Assembly: GCF_003355495.1 (NCBI RefSeq)
Contig: NZ_CP031337.1
Span: forward strand, 2,733,001 to 2,797,000
DNA: 64,000 nucleotides
Source: Crenobacter cavernae
Lineage (GTDB): Bacteria > Pseudomonadota > Gammaproteobacteria > Burkholderiales > Chromobacteriaceae
Reading direction: 5' to 3'
Under the pieces are notes generated by a model, which was not told the origin of the DNA, made no database searches, and saw nothing but the letters and a program-made list of their open reading frames with translations. The position numbers and the translations under genes are program-made. Each line of letters starts with the position of its first letter. The stretch's first letter is position 1. This document shows positions 17,127 through 25,654 of the stretch, piece by piece.

Positions 17127-17672
17127 TCAGCTCTTGATAAAGTGCTCGCGGTAGTACTTCAGCTCGTCGATCGATTCCAGGATGTCGGCCAACGCCTCGT
17201 GCTTGCCCTGCTTGGTGAAACCTTTGGCGATTTCGGGCTGCCAGCGCTTGCACAGCTCTTTAAGCGTCGACACGTCGAGGTTGCGGTAGTGGAAGTAGGC
17301 TTCGAGCTTGGGCATCGAGCGCGCCATGAAGCGGCGGTCCTGGTGGATGGTGTTGCCGCACATCGGGCTCGCGCGCTCGGGCGACCACTCGGCGATGAAG
17401 GCCAACAGCTTTTCTTCGACCTCGGCCTCGGTCAGCGTCGACGCCTTCACCTTGTCGATCAGCCCGGTTCGGCCGTGCGTCGCCTTGTTCCAGTCGTCCA
17501 TGCCGTCGAGCACGGCGTCTTCCTGGTGGACGACGTAGACCTGCGATTCGGCCAGCACGTTGAGCTGGCTGTCGGTCGCGATCATCGCCACTTCGATGAT
17601 GCGGTCGGCGTCCGGGTTGAGGCCGGACATTTCCATGTCCAGCCAGATGAGGTTGTTGGAATCTTGTGCCAT
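17127..17672 (-). CDS. orn: Oligoribonuclease
   Basis: 181 aa DEDDh 3'-5' exonuclease that finishes RNA decay and degrades pGpG from c-di-GMP turnover. DEDD residues: D and E in LIWLDMEMSGLNPDADRIIE (residues about 8-27), D in CGNTIHQDRRFMA, and H/D in KQGKHEALADI. Start at 17672 gives the conserved MAQDSNNLIWLDMEMSG. It is divergent from the M48 protease gene with a 72-base gap. Its c-di-GMP link is relevant to the HD-GYP protein at 2.7 kb only in a general sense. Confidence 0.97.
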   Translation of the reverse strand: MAQDSNNLIWLDMEMSGLNPDADRIIEVAMIATDSQLNVLAESQVYVVHQEDAVLDGMDDWNKATHGRTGLIDKVKASTLTEAEVEEKLLAFIAEWSPERASPMCGNTIHQDRRFMARSMPKLEAYFHYRNLDVSTLKELCKRWQPEIAKGFTKQGKHEALADILESIDELKYYREHFIKS

Positions 17673-17744
17673 ACTTGCCCGTCTCACGATGAAAGCCCCA
17701 TTTTCCGCGATTGAACCCGCCGCGGCAAACCCCGCCCAACCCTG

Positions 17745-19004
17745 ATGGCGCATCCGATGATACTGGTGACACTGGCCTTCGTGGCCGCCCTCCTCGTTTC
17801 GCTCGGTCTCAGGCTGTGGCTTGCGCACCGGCAGATCCGCCACGTCGCCGCCCATCGCCGGTCCGTCCCGGCCGCCTTCGTCGGCCATATCTCGCTCGAA
17901 GACCACCAGAAAGCCGCCGACTACACGGTCGCGCGCGTGCGCTTCGGCCGCGTCGGCGCCATCGTCGACATCGCGCTGATCGTCGCCTTCACGCTCGCCG
18001 GCGGCATCGATGCGTTGGCCGAGCTGTCGGCGCGCTGGTTCGCGTCGCCCTTGTGGCAAGGCGTCGCGCTGATCGCGCTGATCGGCTCAATCAGCGGCCT
18101 CGTCGGCCTGCCGCTGGCATGGATCCGTACCTTCGGTCTCGAGGCGCGCTTCGGCTTCAACAAGATGACGCCGGCGATGTTCGTCACCGACACGCTGAAG
18201 GGCGCCGTGCTGTCGGCAGCGATCGGCCTGCCGCTCATCGCGCTGGTGCTATGGCTGATGCGCGAGATGGGCGATGCGTGGTGGCTGTGGACCTGGCTCG
18301 CGTGGGCCGGCATCAGCCTCTTGCTGCTGGTGATCTACCCGACGCTGATCGCGCCGCTGTTCAACAAATTCACGCCGCTGGCCGACCCGCAACTCGTCGA
18401 GCGGATCAACGCGCTGATGGCGCGCACCGGCTTTCGCGCCAAGGGCCTGTTCGTGATGGACGGCTCGCGCCGCTCGAGCCACGGCAACGCCTACTTCACC
18501 GGCTTCGGCGCCGCCAAGCGCATCGTGTTCTTCGACACGCTGCTCAAACAGCTATCGCCGCCCGAGGTCGAGGCGGTGCTCGCACACGAGCTCGGCCACT
18601 TCAAGCGCCGCCACATCGTCAAGCGCATGGTGTTCAGCTTCGCGCTGACGCTCGCGTGCCTGTGGGGGCTCGGCCAACTTCTGCATCAGGCATGGTTCTA
18701 CCTCGGCCTCGGCGTCACCTGGCCGTCGCACGCCGCCGCGCTGGCGCTGTTTTTCATGGCGCTGCCGGCGTTCACCTTCCCGTTCACGCCGGTGTCGAGC
18801 CTGATGTCGCGCCGTCACGAATACGAGGCCGACGACTTCGCCGCCGCCGAGACGCGCGCCGCCGACCTGGTGTCGGCGCTGATCAAGCTCTATCGCGACA
18901 ACGCGTCGACGCTGACGCCCGACCCGCTCTTTTCGGCCTTCTACGATTCGCACCCGCCCGCGGCGCTGCGCATCGCCCATCTTCAACAAGGAGCCGCTGT
19001 ATGA
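17745..19004 (+). CDS. M48 family membrane zinc peptidase (Ste24/CAAX-protease-like)
   Basis: 419 aa inner-membrane metalloprotease. N-terminal and central hydrophobic segments (MILVTLAFVAALLVSLGLRL; VALIALIGSISGLVGLPLAW; LLLLVIYPTLIAPLF) enclose a cytosolic catalytic domain. The zinc motif HELGHFKRRH (about residue 283) and third ligand Glu in HEYEADDFAA are intact. Family members degrade misfolded membrane proteins or process prenylated peptides; bacterial substrates are unclear. Overlaps phhB by ATGA. Confidence 0.9.
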   Translation: MAHPMILVTLAFVAALLVSLGLRLWLAHRQIRHVAAHRRSVPAAFVGHISLEDHQKAADYTVARVRFGRVGAIVDIALIVAFTLAGGIDALAELSARWFASPLWQGVALIALIGSISGLVGLPLAWIRTFGLEARFGFNKMTPAMFVTDTLKGAVLSAAIGLPLIALVLWLMREMGDAWWLWTWLAWAGISLLLLVIYPTLIAPLFNKFTPLADPQLVERINALMARTGFRAKGLFVMDGSRRSSHGNAYFTGFGAAKRIVFFDTLLKQLSPPEVEAVLAHELGHFKRRHIVKRMVFSFALTLACLWGLGQLLHQAWFYLGLGVTWPSHAAALALFFMALPAFTFPFTPVSSLMSRRHEYEADDFAAAETRAADLVSALIKLYRDNASTLTPDPLFSAFYDSHPPAALRIAHLQQGAAV

Positions 19005-19327
19005 ACCTGCTCGCGATGCACTGCGAAACCCAGCTCGGCAAGACCGGGCTCGACGCCGCCACCTGTCAGAACCTGCTCGCCAAATTACCTGACTGGGAGA
19101 TCAAGGGGATCGAGCTGACCAAGACCTTCCGCTTTGCCGACTACTACCGCACCATCGCCTTCGTGAACGCGCTGGCCTTCATCGCCAACCGCGAAGACCA
19201 CCACCCCGACCTGTCGGTGCACTACAGCCGCGTCGTGGTGAGCTTCTCGACGCACGACGCCGGCGCGCTGACGCTGAACGACTTCATCTGCGCGGCCAAG
19301 ACCGAAGCGCTGGTCGCCGCCGCATGA
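19001..19327 (+). CDS. phhB: 4a-hydroxytetrahydrobiopterin (pterin-4a-carbinolamine) dehydratase
   Basis: 108 aa. It recycles pterin cofactor for aromatic hydroxylases. The motif REDHHPDLSVHYSRVVVSFSTHDAGALTLND is the PCD signature; its core HHPDLSVHYSRVVV (about residues 69-82) carries the catalytic histidines. ATG overlaps the protease stop; AAGGAG at 18987-18993 serves it. No phenylalanine hydroxylase gene is in view, so the protein may act in another pterin context. Its stop overlaps rsgA (ATGA). Confidence 0.93.
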   Translation: MNLLAMHCETQLGKTGLDAATCQNLLAKLPDWEIKGIELTKTFRFADYYRTIAFVNALAFIANREDHHPDLSVHYSRVVVSFSTHDAGALTLNDFICAAKTEALVAAA

Positions 19328-20190
19328 AGCAGCACGGACTGATCATCAAGAGCCACGGCCGGCGCTTCATCGTCGAATCCGAAGGCGAGACGTACGACTG
19401 CACCACGCGCGGCAAGCGCGTCGACTACGCATGCGGCGACGTCGTCGACATCCTGGTGCAGAACCGCGAACAGGCGGTGATCGAGGGCGTGCAGCAGCGC
19501 AAGAGCCTCTTGTACCGCCAGGACGAGTGGAAGACCAAGCTGATCGCCGCGAACGTCACGCGCATCCTGTTCGTGATCGCCGCGGTACCGACGCCGAACG
19601 AAGAACTGCTGAACCGCTGCCTGCTGGCGGCCGAGGCCTACGACATCGACCCGGTGATCCTGGTCAACAAGGTCGACCTACAGGAAACGCAGGCACTGCT
19701 GGACAGGCTCGCCCCGTATGCCCTGCTCGGCTACCGCATCGTGCCGGTCTCGGCCAAGGCCGACATCGCGGCGATCCTACCGCTACTCGAAGGCCAGACG
19801 AGCGTGCTCGTCGGGCAGTCGGGCATGGGCAAATCGACGCTGACCAACGCGCTGCTACCGCATGCGCAAGCGCGCGTCGGCGACATCTCCGAGGCGCTCG
19901 ACTCGGGGCGTCACACCACGACGAACGCGACGCTCTACCACCTCGACGAGACGAGCCAGCTGATCGATTCGCCGGGCCTGCAGGCGTTCGGCCTCAGCCA
20001 TCTGAAGGCCCCCGACCTGCTGCATTATTTTCCCGAGCTGCGCCCGCTGATCGGAAAATGCCGATTTCATAATTGTATCCATATGCAGGAACCGGGCTGC
20101 GCCGTGAAAAACGCCGCCGAACAGGGCGCCATCCTCCCGTTCCGCTTCGATTTCCTGCAGCGTCTGACGCGTGAACTCGGCAATTCCTGA
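19324..20190 (+). CDS. rsgA: Ribosome small-subunit GTPase RsgA
   Basis: 288 aa circularly permuted GTPase that aids late 30S maturation. N-terminal OB fold; G4 VNKVDL (about residues 114-119) precedes G1 GQSGMGKSTLTNALL (about 163-177), G2/G3 in HTTTNATLYHL and DSPGLQAFG: the permuted order is diagnostic. A zinc site follows (CRFHNCIHMQEPGCAVK). Last cistron of the protease-phhB-rsgA operon, all overlapping by 4 bases; the orn gene on the other side of the operon is often its neighbour in betaproteobacteria. Confidence 0.96.
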   Translation: MKQHGLIIKSHGRRFIVESEGETYDCTTRGKRVDYACGDVVDILVQNREQAVIEGVQQRKSLLYRQDEWKTKLIAANVTRILFVIAAVPTPNEELLNRCLLAAEAYDIDPVILVNKVDLQETQALLDRLAPYALLGYRIVPVSAKADIAAILPLLEGQTSVLVGQSGMGKSTLTNALLPHAQARVGDISEALDSGRHTTTNATLYHLDETSQLIDSPGLQAFGLSHLKAPDLLHYFPELRPLIGKCRFHNCIHMQEPGCAVKNAAEQGAILPFRFDFLQRLTRELGNS

Positions 20191-20311
20191 TGCATAAAAT
20201 TGGGGTTATCCCGATGTATTTACAATCTGCCGGCTAGAGCATATGCTTTAGCCAATTTGTCATGGTTTCAATTTATTCTCCTAACCACACCCTACAAAAA
20301 GGAGCAGCACA

Positions 20312-21049
20312 ATGACAAAGCGGATCGCATTGGTAACCGGCGGCATGGGCGGCATCGGCACCGCCATTTGCAAGGCCCTGGCTGACGCCGGCCACACCGT
20401 CGTGACCACCTTCAGCAAGCCCGGCAAAGAGCAGAAATGGCTCGCCGACGCGAAGGAACAGGGTTACACCTTCCACGCCTATCAGTGTGACGTCACCGAT
20501 TTCGACGCGTGCCAGCAACTGGCGGCCAAGATCGCGGAAGAAGTGGGCCCGGTCGACGTGCTGGTGAACAACGCCGGCATCACCCGCGACGCCACCTTCA
20601 AGCGCCTCGACAAGGCCAGCTGGGACGCGGTGATCAGCACCAACCTCGACTCGGTGTTTAACGTGACCAAGGGTGTTCTCGACGGCATGGTCGAGCGCGG
20701 TTTCGGTCGCGTGATCAACATCTCGTCGATCAACGGCCAGAAGGGCCAGTTCGGCCAGACCAACTACTCGGCGGCCAAGGCCGGCATGCACGGCTTCACG
20801 ATGGCGCTGGCGCAGGAAGTCGCGAAAAAAGGCGTGACCGTGAACACCATCTCGCCGGGCTACATCGCCACCGAAATGGTGATGGCGGTACCGGAAGACG
20901 TTCGCAACAAGATCATCGCGCAGATCCCGGTCGGCCGCCTCGGCAAGCCGGAGGAAATCGCCAACCTGGTGGCCTACCTGTCGTCCGAGCTCTCCGGCTT
21001 CATGACCGGCGCCAACCTGGCGATCAACGGCGGCCAGCACACGATGTAA
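20312..21049 (+). CDS. phaB: Acetoacetyl-CoA reductase (PhaB type SDR)
   Basis: 245 aa NADPH-dependent short-chain reductase making (R)-3-hydroxybutyryl-CoA for polyhydroxybutyrate. Cofactor motif TGGMGGIG (residues 9-16), NNAG, catalytic Ser in INISSINGQKGQFGQ and Tyr-Lys in TNYSAAKAGMHGF. The GQFGQTNYSAAKAGMHGFT block and TISPGYIATEMV are specific to PhaB rather than FabG. AAAAAGGAGCAGCACA is a strong ribosome site. It stands alone, with no phaC or phaA neighbour, and ends at a clear terminator. Confidence 0.93.
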   Translation: MTKRIALVTGGMGGIGTAICKALADAGHTVVTTFSKPGKEQKWLADAKEQGYTFHAYQCDVTDFDACQQLAAKIAEEVGPVDVLVNNAGITRDATFKRLDKASWDAVISTNLDSVFNVTKGVLDGMVERGFGRVINISSINGQKGQFGQTNYSAAKAGMHGFTMALAQEVAKKGVTVNTISPGYIATEMVMAVPEDVRNKIIAQIPVGRLGKPEEIANLVAYLSSELSGFMTGANLAINGGQHTM

Positions 21050-21090
21050 GCAGCACGAGACCGCACCACGCGGCAGGCTACAAAGGAGCA

Positions 21091-21118
21091 AACCCGGCCG
21101 TCAGGCCGGGTTTTTCTT
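21091..21118 (+). terminator. Terminator after phaB
   Basis: AACCCGGCC / GGCCGGGTT stem with GTCA loop, then TTTCTTT. Confidence 0.92.
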
Positions 21119-21223
21119 TGGGCGCGATCCGGGCCGGGCGACACCATCGCATCCGGCGGGCGCATTGATCTCGGTCCGGCCGCAGCCTAGCCTTAGGCCA
21201 TCGCGAAACCAAGGAAAGCGGCC

Positions 21224-21727
21224 ATGAGCCTCTCCCGCCGGCTCCTCTTCCTGTCGCTTGCGGCCTTCGCCTCAGCAACCTTCTCCGCCGTGCCGGAAAA
21301 AGCAACGGGTATCGCCGCGGCGGCCGGATCGCGCCTCGCCGGCAGCGCGCTGTGGCTCACCGTTCAGCGGCGCTTCGTCTTCGTAGAAGGCTGCGCGAAG
21401 TCGCAAACACAGCTCGATTACGTCGAAGCCGTGCTGAAGTCCTTGCCCTGGGTGCAGTACGTCGGCGTCGACGCCAGCATCGGGCGATACGGGAAGAAAG
21501 GAAATGAACAAGGTTGGCCGAGACCGCCGGATGGGAGGGTGAGGCCCGCCCAAAAAAGGGAAGCGAGAAAGTCACGCTGGCAAGCCAAGGCATGGCTTGC
21601 TAGGCTCGCGTTTTCACCACATGCCTCACCAGATAAGGACAGCCTGTCATGGCCGAATCGCTGCTCGTCGACGGCAACAGCAAAGACGAACGCTACCGCA
21701 CGCTCTTGCCACAAGCTCGAGCGCTGA
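21224..21727 (+). CDS. Putative exported small protein with aberrant C-terminus
   Basis: 167 codons if read to its stop. The start MSLSRRLLFLSLAAFASATF looks like a Sec signal peptide. The next 60 residues (RRFVFVEGCAKSQTQLDYVE, then AVLKSLPWVQYVGVDASIG) resemble a BON-like or osmotically-induced periplasmic fold, weakly. After IGRYGKKGN the frame becomes low-quality (many Arg/Pro/Lys) and runs 79 bases into the downstream gene. An exact AAGGTTGGCCGAG copy (21510-21522) lies at the transition. The true protein may have been truncated or frameshifted there. Function unknown. Confidence 0.4.
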   Translation: MSLSRRLLFLSLAAFASATFSAVPEKATGIAAAAGSRLAGSALWLTVQRRFVFVEGCAKSQTQLDYVEAVLKSLPWVQYVGVDASIGRYGKKGNEQGWPRPPDGRVRPAQKREARKSRWQAKAWLARLAFSPHASPDKDSLSWPNRCSSTATAKTNATARSCHKLER

Positions 21728-22131
21728 TCGCGGGCGAAACCGACCTCGTCGCCGCCCTCGCCAACCTGGCCGCCGCGCTCAACGCGACCTTTCCACGGCT
21801 GTGGACCGGCTTCTACCTCGTCAAGGGCGAGCAGCTGGTGCTCGGACCTTTCCAGGGGCCGATCGCGTGCACGCGCATCACATACGGTCGCGGTGTCTGT
21901 GGCGCGGCGTGGAAGGAGAACCGCACGTTCGTCGTGCCCGACGTCGACACCTTTCCCGGTCACATCGCCTGCTCGTCGAGCGCCCGGTCCGAGATCGTCG
22001 TGCCGGTGCATGATGCAGACGGCCGCATCGTCGCGGTGCTCGACATCGACGCCGACACGCCTTCCGCGTTCGACGAAACCGACGCGGCCCACCTCGAAGA
22101 CCTAGTCAAGGCGCTCGCGCCGCTGTTTTAG
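21649..22131 (+). CDS. msrC: Free methionine-(R)-sulfoxide reductase (GAF fold)
   Basis: 160 aa single GAF domain. The three catalytic/resolving cysteines fit the fRMsr pattern: GPIACTRITYGRGVCGAAW (two) and GHIACSSSARSEIVVP (one). The block LWTGFYLVKGEQLVLGPFQG is also typical. It reduces free Met-R-O, not protein-bound, using thioredoxin. Its start lies inside the aberrant reading frame of the preceding ORF. It converges on kfrA-like, with 6 bases between stops. Confidence 0.9.
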   Translation: MAESLLVDGNSKDERYRTLLPQARALIAGETDLVAALANLAAALNATFPRLWTGFYLVKGEQLVLGPFQGPIACTRITYGRGVCGAAWKENRTFVVPDVDTFPGHIACSSSARSEIVVPVHDADGRIVAVLDIDADTPSAFDETDAAHLEDLVKALAPLF

Positions 22132-22137
22132 ACGCCC

Positions 22138-23196
22138 TTAAGCGCCGGCGGCCGGCTCGGCCAAGCCTTCCTGCAGCCAGCGGTAGACGCCGGCCTCGTC
22201 GAGTGCGGCCAGTTCTTCGGTCGCGCCGGCAAGCCGGCCGGCAAGACGCGGCAGCAGCACGGCCTGGCGCTCGCGCCACAGGCCGATCTGCTCGCTGGCG
22301 GCGAGCAGACGCTGCTGCACCTCGCGGCCCGCCTCGCGCTCGCGGTCGAGCTCGCCCGCCAACTGTACGGCACGTTCGAGTTGCACCTCGAGGTTGGCTG
22401 AGAGTCGGCCGTTGTCGCGCTCGAACTCTCCCAGGCGTTCGCGCGACTGTTGTTCACCCTGCTGACGCGCACGCCGCTCGGCCGCGAGCTCGTCTTCCAA
22501 TCGCTTCTGCACGTCCTTCATCTGACGGCGCTCTTCCTCTACCTGTTCATACAGCCGCACCCTGAGGCCGTCCAGCCGCTCGTACGCGAGAGCCTCGCGC
22601 TTTTCGGCCTGCGCGCGCTCTTCCTGCACGCGCTGCTCGGTGCGCGCCTCGGCCTCGGCCAACCTGGCGTCGGACTGCGCCTGCTGCTCGCGCATCTCCT
22701 TGCGCAGCGCCTCCAGGCTCGCGCCCAGTTGGCCGAGCTGCTCCTCCTGCGCCTTGCTGCGCACCTCTTCGGCCCTTAACTGCTTTTCCAGCGTGTCGAG
22801 CTGCGTGTTCTTGCCGTCGACCAGGTTCGCGAGCGCGACGAGTTCGCCGGCGCGTGCGTCGATCTCGACGCGCGCTGCCGCAAGATCCGCCTCGAGCGCC
22901 CTCACCTGCTCGAGCGCCTCGGCCTTCACGCCTTCAAGCTGCCGCTCGGCTTCCTCGCACGCCTTCTGCCACACCTGCTCGAACGCCTCGGCGACGCCGG
23001 ACGACCAGTCGGGGCGACGCGCCGACGTCGCAATCCGGGACAGGAATTCGTGCCGCCACTCCTTCAGCGTGTTGTTGATCGTCGTGTTCGAACCGGTGCC
23101 GAGCCGCTGCCTGACCTCGGCGACGGTCGGCCAGCTCCCTTCTGCGACCAGTTCGAAAGCGGCCTGACGGATGCGGGCGTAGATATCGGAAGCCAT
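22138..23196 (-). CDS. KfrA-like DNA-binding coiled-coil protein
   Basis: 352 aa. The N-terminal 60 residues are a KfrA_N winged-helix-type domain (YARIRQAAFELVAEGSWPTV, then GTGSNTTINNTLKEW). From about residue 85 to 310 the sequence is almost continuous Ala/Glu/Arg/Leu coiled coil. KfrA proteins are plasmid-encoded autorepressors and partition accessories (e.g. RK2); this copy is chromosomal. Start at 23196 gives MASDIYARIRQ; an upstream in-frame ATG would add 17 residues. A perfect palindrome sits 60-75 bases upstream (23256-23270). Three copies of the CTCGGCCAA core fall within the gene (22156, 22654, 22729). Confidence 0.85.
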   Translation of the reverse strand: MASDIYARIRQAAFELVAEGSWPTVAEVRQRLGTGSNTTINNTLKEWRHEFLSRIATSARRPDWSSGVAEAFEQVWQKACEEAERQLEGVKAEALEQVRALEADLAAARVEIDARAGELVALANLVDGKNTQLDTLEKQLRAEEVRSKAQEEQLGQLGASLEALRKEMREQQAQSDARLAEAEARTEQRVQEERAQAEKREALAYERLDGLRVRLYEQVEEERRQMKDVQKRLEDELAAERRARQQGEQQSRERLGEFERDNGRLSANLEVQLERAVQLAGELDREREAGREVQQRLLAASEQIGLWRERQAVLLPRLAGRLAGATEELAALDEAGVYRWLQEGLAEPAAGA

Positions 23197-23255
23197 GGTT
23201 TTCTCGACGTAAGGAATTGCCGCGATTGTATCAGTTTTGGCTGGCACAAAATATG

Positions 23256-23270
23256 TACGTATATTACGTA
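23256..23270. promoter_or_regulatory. Palindrome TACGTA-TAT-TACGTA, candidate KfrA operator
   Basis: Perfect 6+6 inverted repeat with 3-base centre in an AT-rich leader upstream of the kfrA-like gene. KfrA proteins are known autorepressors that bind inverted repeats in their own promoter; the match here is by position and symmetry only. Confidence 0.4.
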
Positions 23271-23794
23271 TTACATTATTTATTTAACTTGTCGTTTATA
23301 ATTTTTCTCATAATAATTCTTATCGGAAGTTATTGACCCAAACAGGCCACCCGCACCCCGCATAGCCTTCGGCGCAAAGCGATGCACACGAGCACCCATG
23401 ACGAGCCGCCACAAAGCAAGCGCTCACTTCAGGACCCCACCCCAAGCAAGCCCATCGGGATCCTGCCCCCCTGAAAGAAGATGGTGCGCACCCGACAACA
23501 GGGCGATATCAGACCACCATCCCTCTGGTACACGCAGACGGCACGAGATTGCATCAGGCCCTTCCGCCCACCGATACAGGCGAATACAAAAAAAACTCGA
23601 CCGACCTTTTGCAAGGTCGACCGAGCTCCATTGCGGCGGCTTCACACCCCCGACTTTCCCACCGTTCTCGCCCCACGGGGAACGAAACGTGCACCCCCGT
23701 GCAACCGACCTCTCCAGAGGTGCGCAGCAGCCCAATCGGCAGACACTCCCTCGAAAAGCCGGCCACCCTTCCTGCCTATACGCTCAGGTCCGGC
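23271..23794. other. About 520 bases without a recognisable gene
   Basis: The first 60 bases are very AT-rich (promoter region of the kfrA-like gene). The remainder is GC-moderate with runs of A and C and reading frames that show no family resemblance. Only structure seen: a hairpin at 23596-23626 whose arms look like diverged copies of the repeated word. Confidence 0.5.
23596..23626. repeat. Diverged inverted pair of the repeated word
   Basis: CTCGACCGACCTT (23596-23608) and AAGGTCGACCGAGC (23613-23626) face each other across TTGC, after an A8 run. Each arm differs from the consensus CTCGGCCAACCTT at two positions. Probably a decayed terminator-type pair. Confidence 0.5.
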
Positions 23795-24217
23795 TCAATC
23801 CGCCAAGGTCATCTCGACGATCTGCGGCGGCTCGCGACCGAAGTCGCTGTAGCGCAGCCAGCGCGGGCGGACCAGCAGATAGGCGATATCGGGCCAACCT
23901 TCGCGCTCCGGTCCATCCGGAAAATGCGCGAAGTAGGCCTGTTTGCAGTGCGCCAACTCGTCGCCGACCGGCTCGCACGCCGTCCCCTCGTACTGCAGCG
24001 TCACCTTGTCCTTCCAGCCGATCACCAGCGCGACCTGCGGGTTGAGCCGCAGGTTCTGGTACTTGCGCGACAGCTGGCTGGTGTCGAGCACCAGCTCCAG
24101 CGCCGGCGTGACGATGAAGCCGACCAGCGCCGCCTCCGGGCGGCCGTCGGCGCCGACCGTCGCCAGGACGGCGTGGTCGTTGAGCCGCAGGAATTCGTAG
24201 ATCTCGTGCCGGGTCAT
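23795..24217 (-). CDS. Pyridoxamine 5'-phosphate oxidase-fold protein
   Basis: 140 aa split-barrel flavin-binding fold. YEFLRLNDHAVLATVGADGR and PEAALVGFIVTPALELVLDT form the first barrel strands; SRKYQNLRLNPQVALVIGW is the FMN/F420-contact region. Too short and divergent to be PdxH, so more likely a general stress FMN-binding or haem/flavin-binding member. No operon partner: divergent from the tyrosine recombinase. Confidence 0.8.
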   Translation of the reverse strand: MTRHEIYEFLRLNDHAVLATVGADGRPEAALVGFIVTPALELVLDTSQLSRKYQNLRLNPQVALVIGWKDKVTLQYEGTACEPVGDELAHCKQAYFAHFPDGPEREGWPDIAYLLVRPRWLRYSDFGREPPQIVEMTLAD

Positions 24218-24351
24218 GGTTGTCTCCTCGCGCGTGCTTTCTCTATGTTATGCGGTCACCCGGAAAACCGAAGAAGATTTTCATCTTCAGCCACTTGCGT
24301 CCCTTTCCACCCGGCCATTCCACCCGGAAGGGCACCCCGACGCCGAGGACG

Positions 24352-24375
24352 GGCTCGGCCAACGTTGGTCGAGCC
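24352..24375. repeat. Inverted pair of the repeated word (one mismatch)
   Basis: GGCTCGGCCAAC (24352-24363) followed directly by GTTGGTCGAGCC (24364-24375). It sits in the gap between divergent genes, so termination is not its obvious job. Confidence 0.7.
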
Positions 24376-24431
24376 GGGGCGAGGCAACGCCGCTGTGGTA
24401 TATAAAGGACCGTCACCGTAGCCCGCCGACC

Positions 24432-25553
24432 ATGAACAAGCCCTTGCCCGCCCTTCTTCCATCCACCGACCTTGCCAGGCGGCGCGCGCCCGGCGCCGCA
24501 CTGATCGGCGCCCGCGACGACGCCGAGGCGGTCGCGCTATGGCTGGCCGAGCACCACGACTCGCCGCGCACGCTCGCGAGCTACCGCAAGGAGACCGAGC
24601 GTTTTCTTCTGTGGTTGGCCGAGCGCGGCAGGGGCCTGTCCGGTGTGATGCGCGATGACGTGCTCGCCTATCAGGCTTTTCTCGCCGATCCGCAGCCCGC
24701 TTGGCGCTGGGTCGGGCCGAGCCGGCCGCGCGAGCACGCAGAATGGAAGCCGTTCGGCGGCCCGTTGTCGCCCGGCAGTGTGCGCCACAGCGTCACCGTG
24801 CTCGGCGCGCTGTTCGCCTACCTGAACGACGCGGCCTACCTGGCGGGCAACCCGTTCCGCTTGAAAAAGCGGCGGCAGTCGGCGGTGCGAACCACGGGCG
24901 TCGAACGCCATCTCGACAAGGACTGCTGGCAGACGGTTCTGACCACGCTCGACGCGCTGCCTACAGACACGCCGCGTGAACGCGACCACGCCGAGCGCGC
25001 GCGCTGGCTGTTCGCGCTGCTTTACCTGTCAGGCGCGCGGCGCAGCGAGATCGCCGACGCGAAGATGGGCGACTGGTTCGAGCGGCGCGGCCGCTGGTGG
25101 TGGCGCATCCACGGCAAGGGTGGCGTCACCGCCGACGTGCCGGTCTCCGACGCGCTGTTTGCCGCGCTGACCCGCTACCGCGCCCGCCTCGGCCTCGCAG
25201 CCCGCCCCTTGCCAGGCGAAGACGTGCCGCTCGTCTGCCGTATCACAGGCCGTGGCGCGCGCCGCTTCGCGCCGCTGTCGGACAAGGCGATCTACCTGAT
25301 CGTCAAGACGGTGTTCGCGCGCGCCGCCGAAACGGCGCCGGCCGACAAGCGCGAGACGCTGCTCGCCGCGACGACGCACTGGCTGCGCCACACCGCCGCC
25401 AGCCATCAGCTCGACGCCGGCGTGCCGCTGCTGCTGGTCAGCCAGAATCTGCGCCACGCCAGCCTGCAGACGACGCGCCGTTACCTGCACAGCGAGGACG
25501 ACGCGCGCCACGAGGCGAGCCGCGACCTCGACTGGCGGCCGACCGAGCCCTGA
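24432..25553 (+). CDS. Orphan tyrosine recombinase (phage-integrase family)
   Basis: 373 aa. N-terminal SAM-like domain (RTLASYRKETERFLLWLAER) and catalytic domain with Arg in LSGARRSEIADAK, HxxR in THWLRHTAASHQLDAG, His in LRHASLQTT and Tyr in RRYLHSEDD. All pentad residues appear present. It differs from XerC/XerD: a longer middle segment and a WWWRIHGKGG stretch. No attachment repeats, excisionase or phage genes surround it, and base composition matches the host, including an internal GGTTGGCCGAGC copy (24613). It may be a domesticated recombinase. Confidence 0.85.
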   Translation: MNKPLPALLPSTDLARRRAPGAALIGARDDAEAVALWLAEHHDSPRTLASYRKETERFLLWLAERGRGLSGVMRDDVLAYQAFLADPQPAWRWVGPSRPREHAEWKPFGGPLSPGSVRHSVTVLGALFAYLNDAAYLAGNPFRLKKRRQSAVRTTGVERHLDKDCWQTVLTTLDALPTDTPRERDHAERARWLFALLYLSGARRSEIADAKMGDWFERRGRWWWRIHGKGGVTADVPVSDALFAALTRYRARLGLAARPLPGEDVPLVCRITGRGARRFAPLSDKAIYLIVKTVFARAAETAPADKRETLLAATTHWLRHTAASHQLDAGVPLLLVSQNLRHASLQTTRRYLHSEDDARHEASRDLDWRPTEP

Positions 25554-25654
25554 AGCCAGCGCCACGCATGCCATTGCTTCGCGTTATGATGTCGGGCTTT
25601 CCGACCCCCACCCGCGCCGCCGCCGTCTGGCTGCCTCAAATGGTGACTCACACC

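Noticed and set aside
24217..25553. The tyrosine recombinase as a marker of a prophage or integrative element
   Set aside because: No structural phage genes, attachment repeats at a tRNA or composition shift around it.
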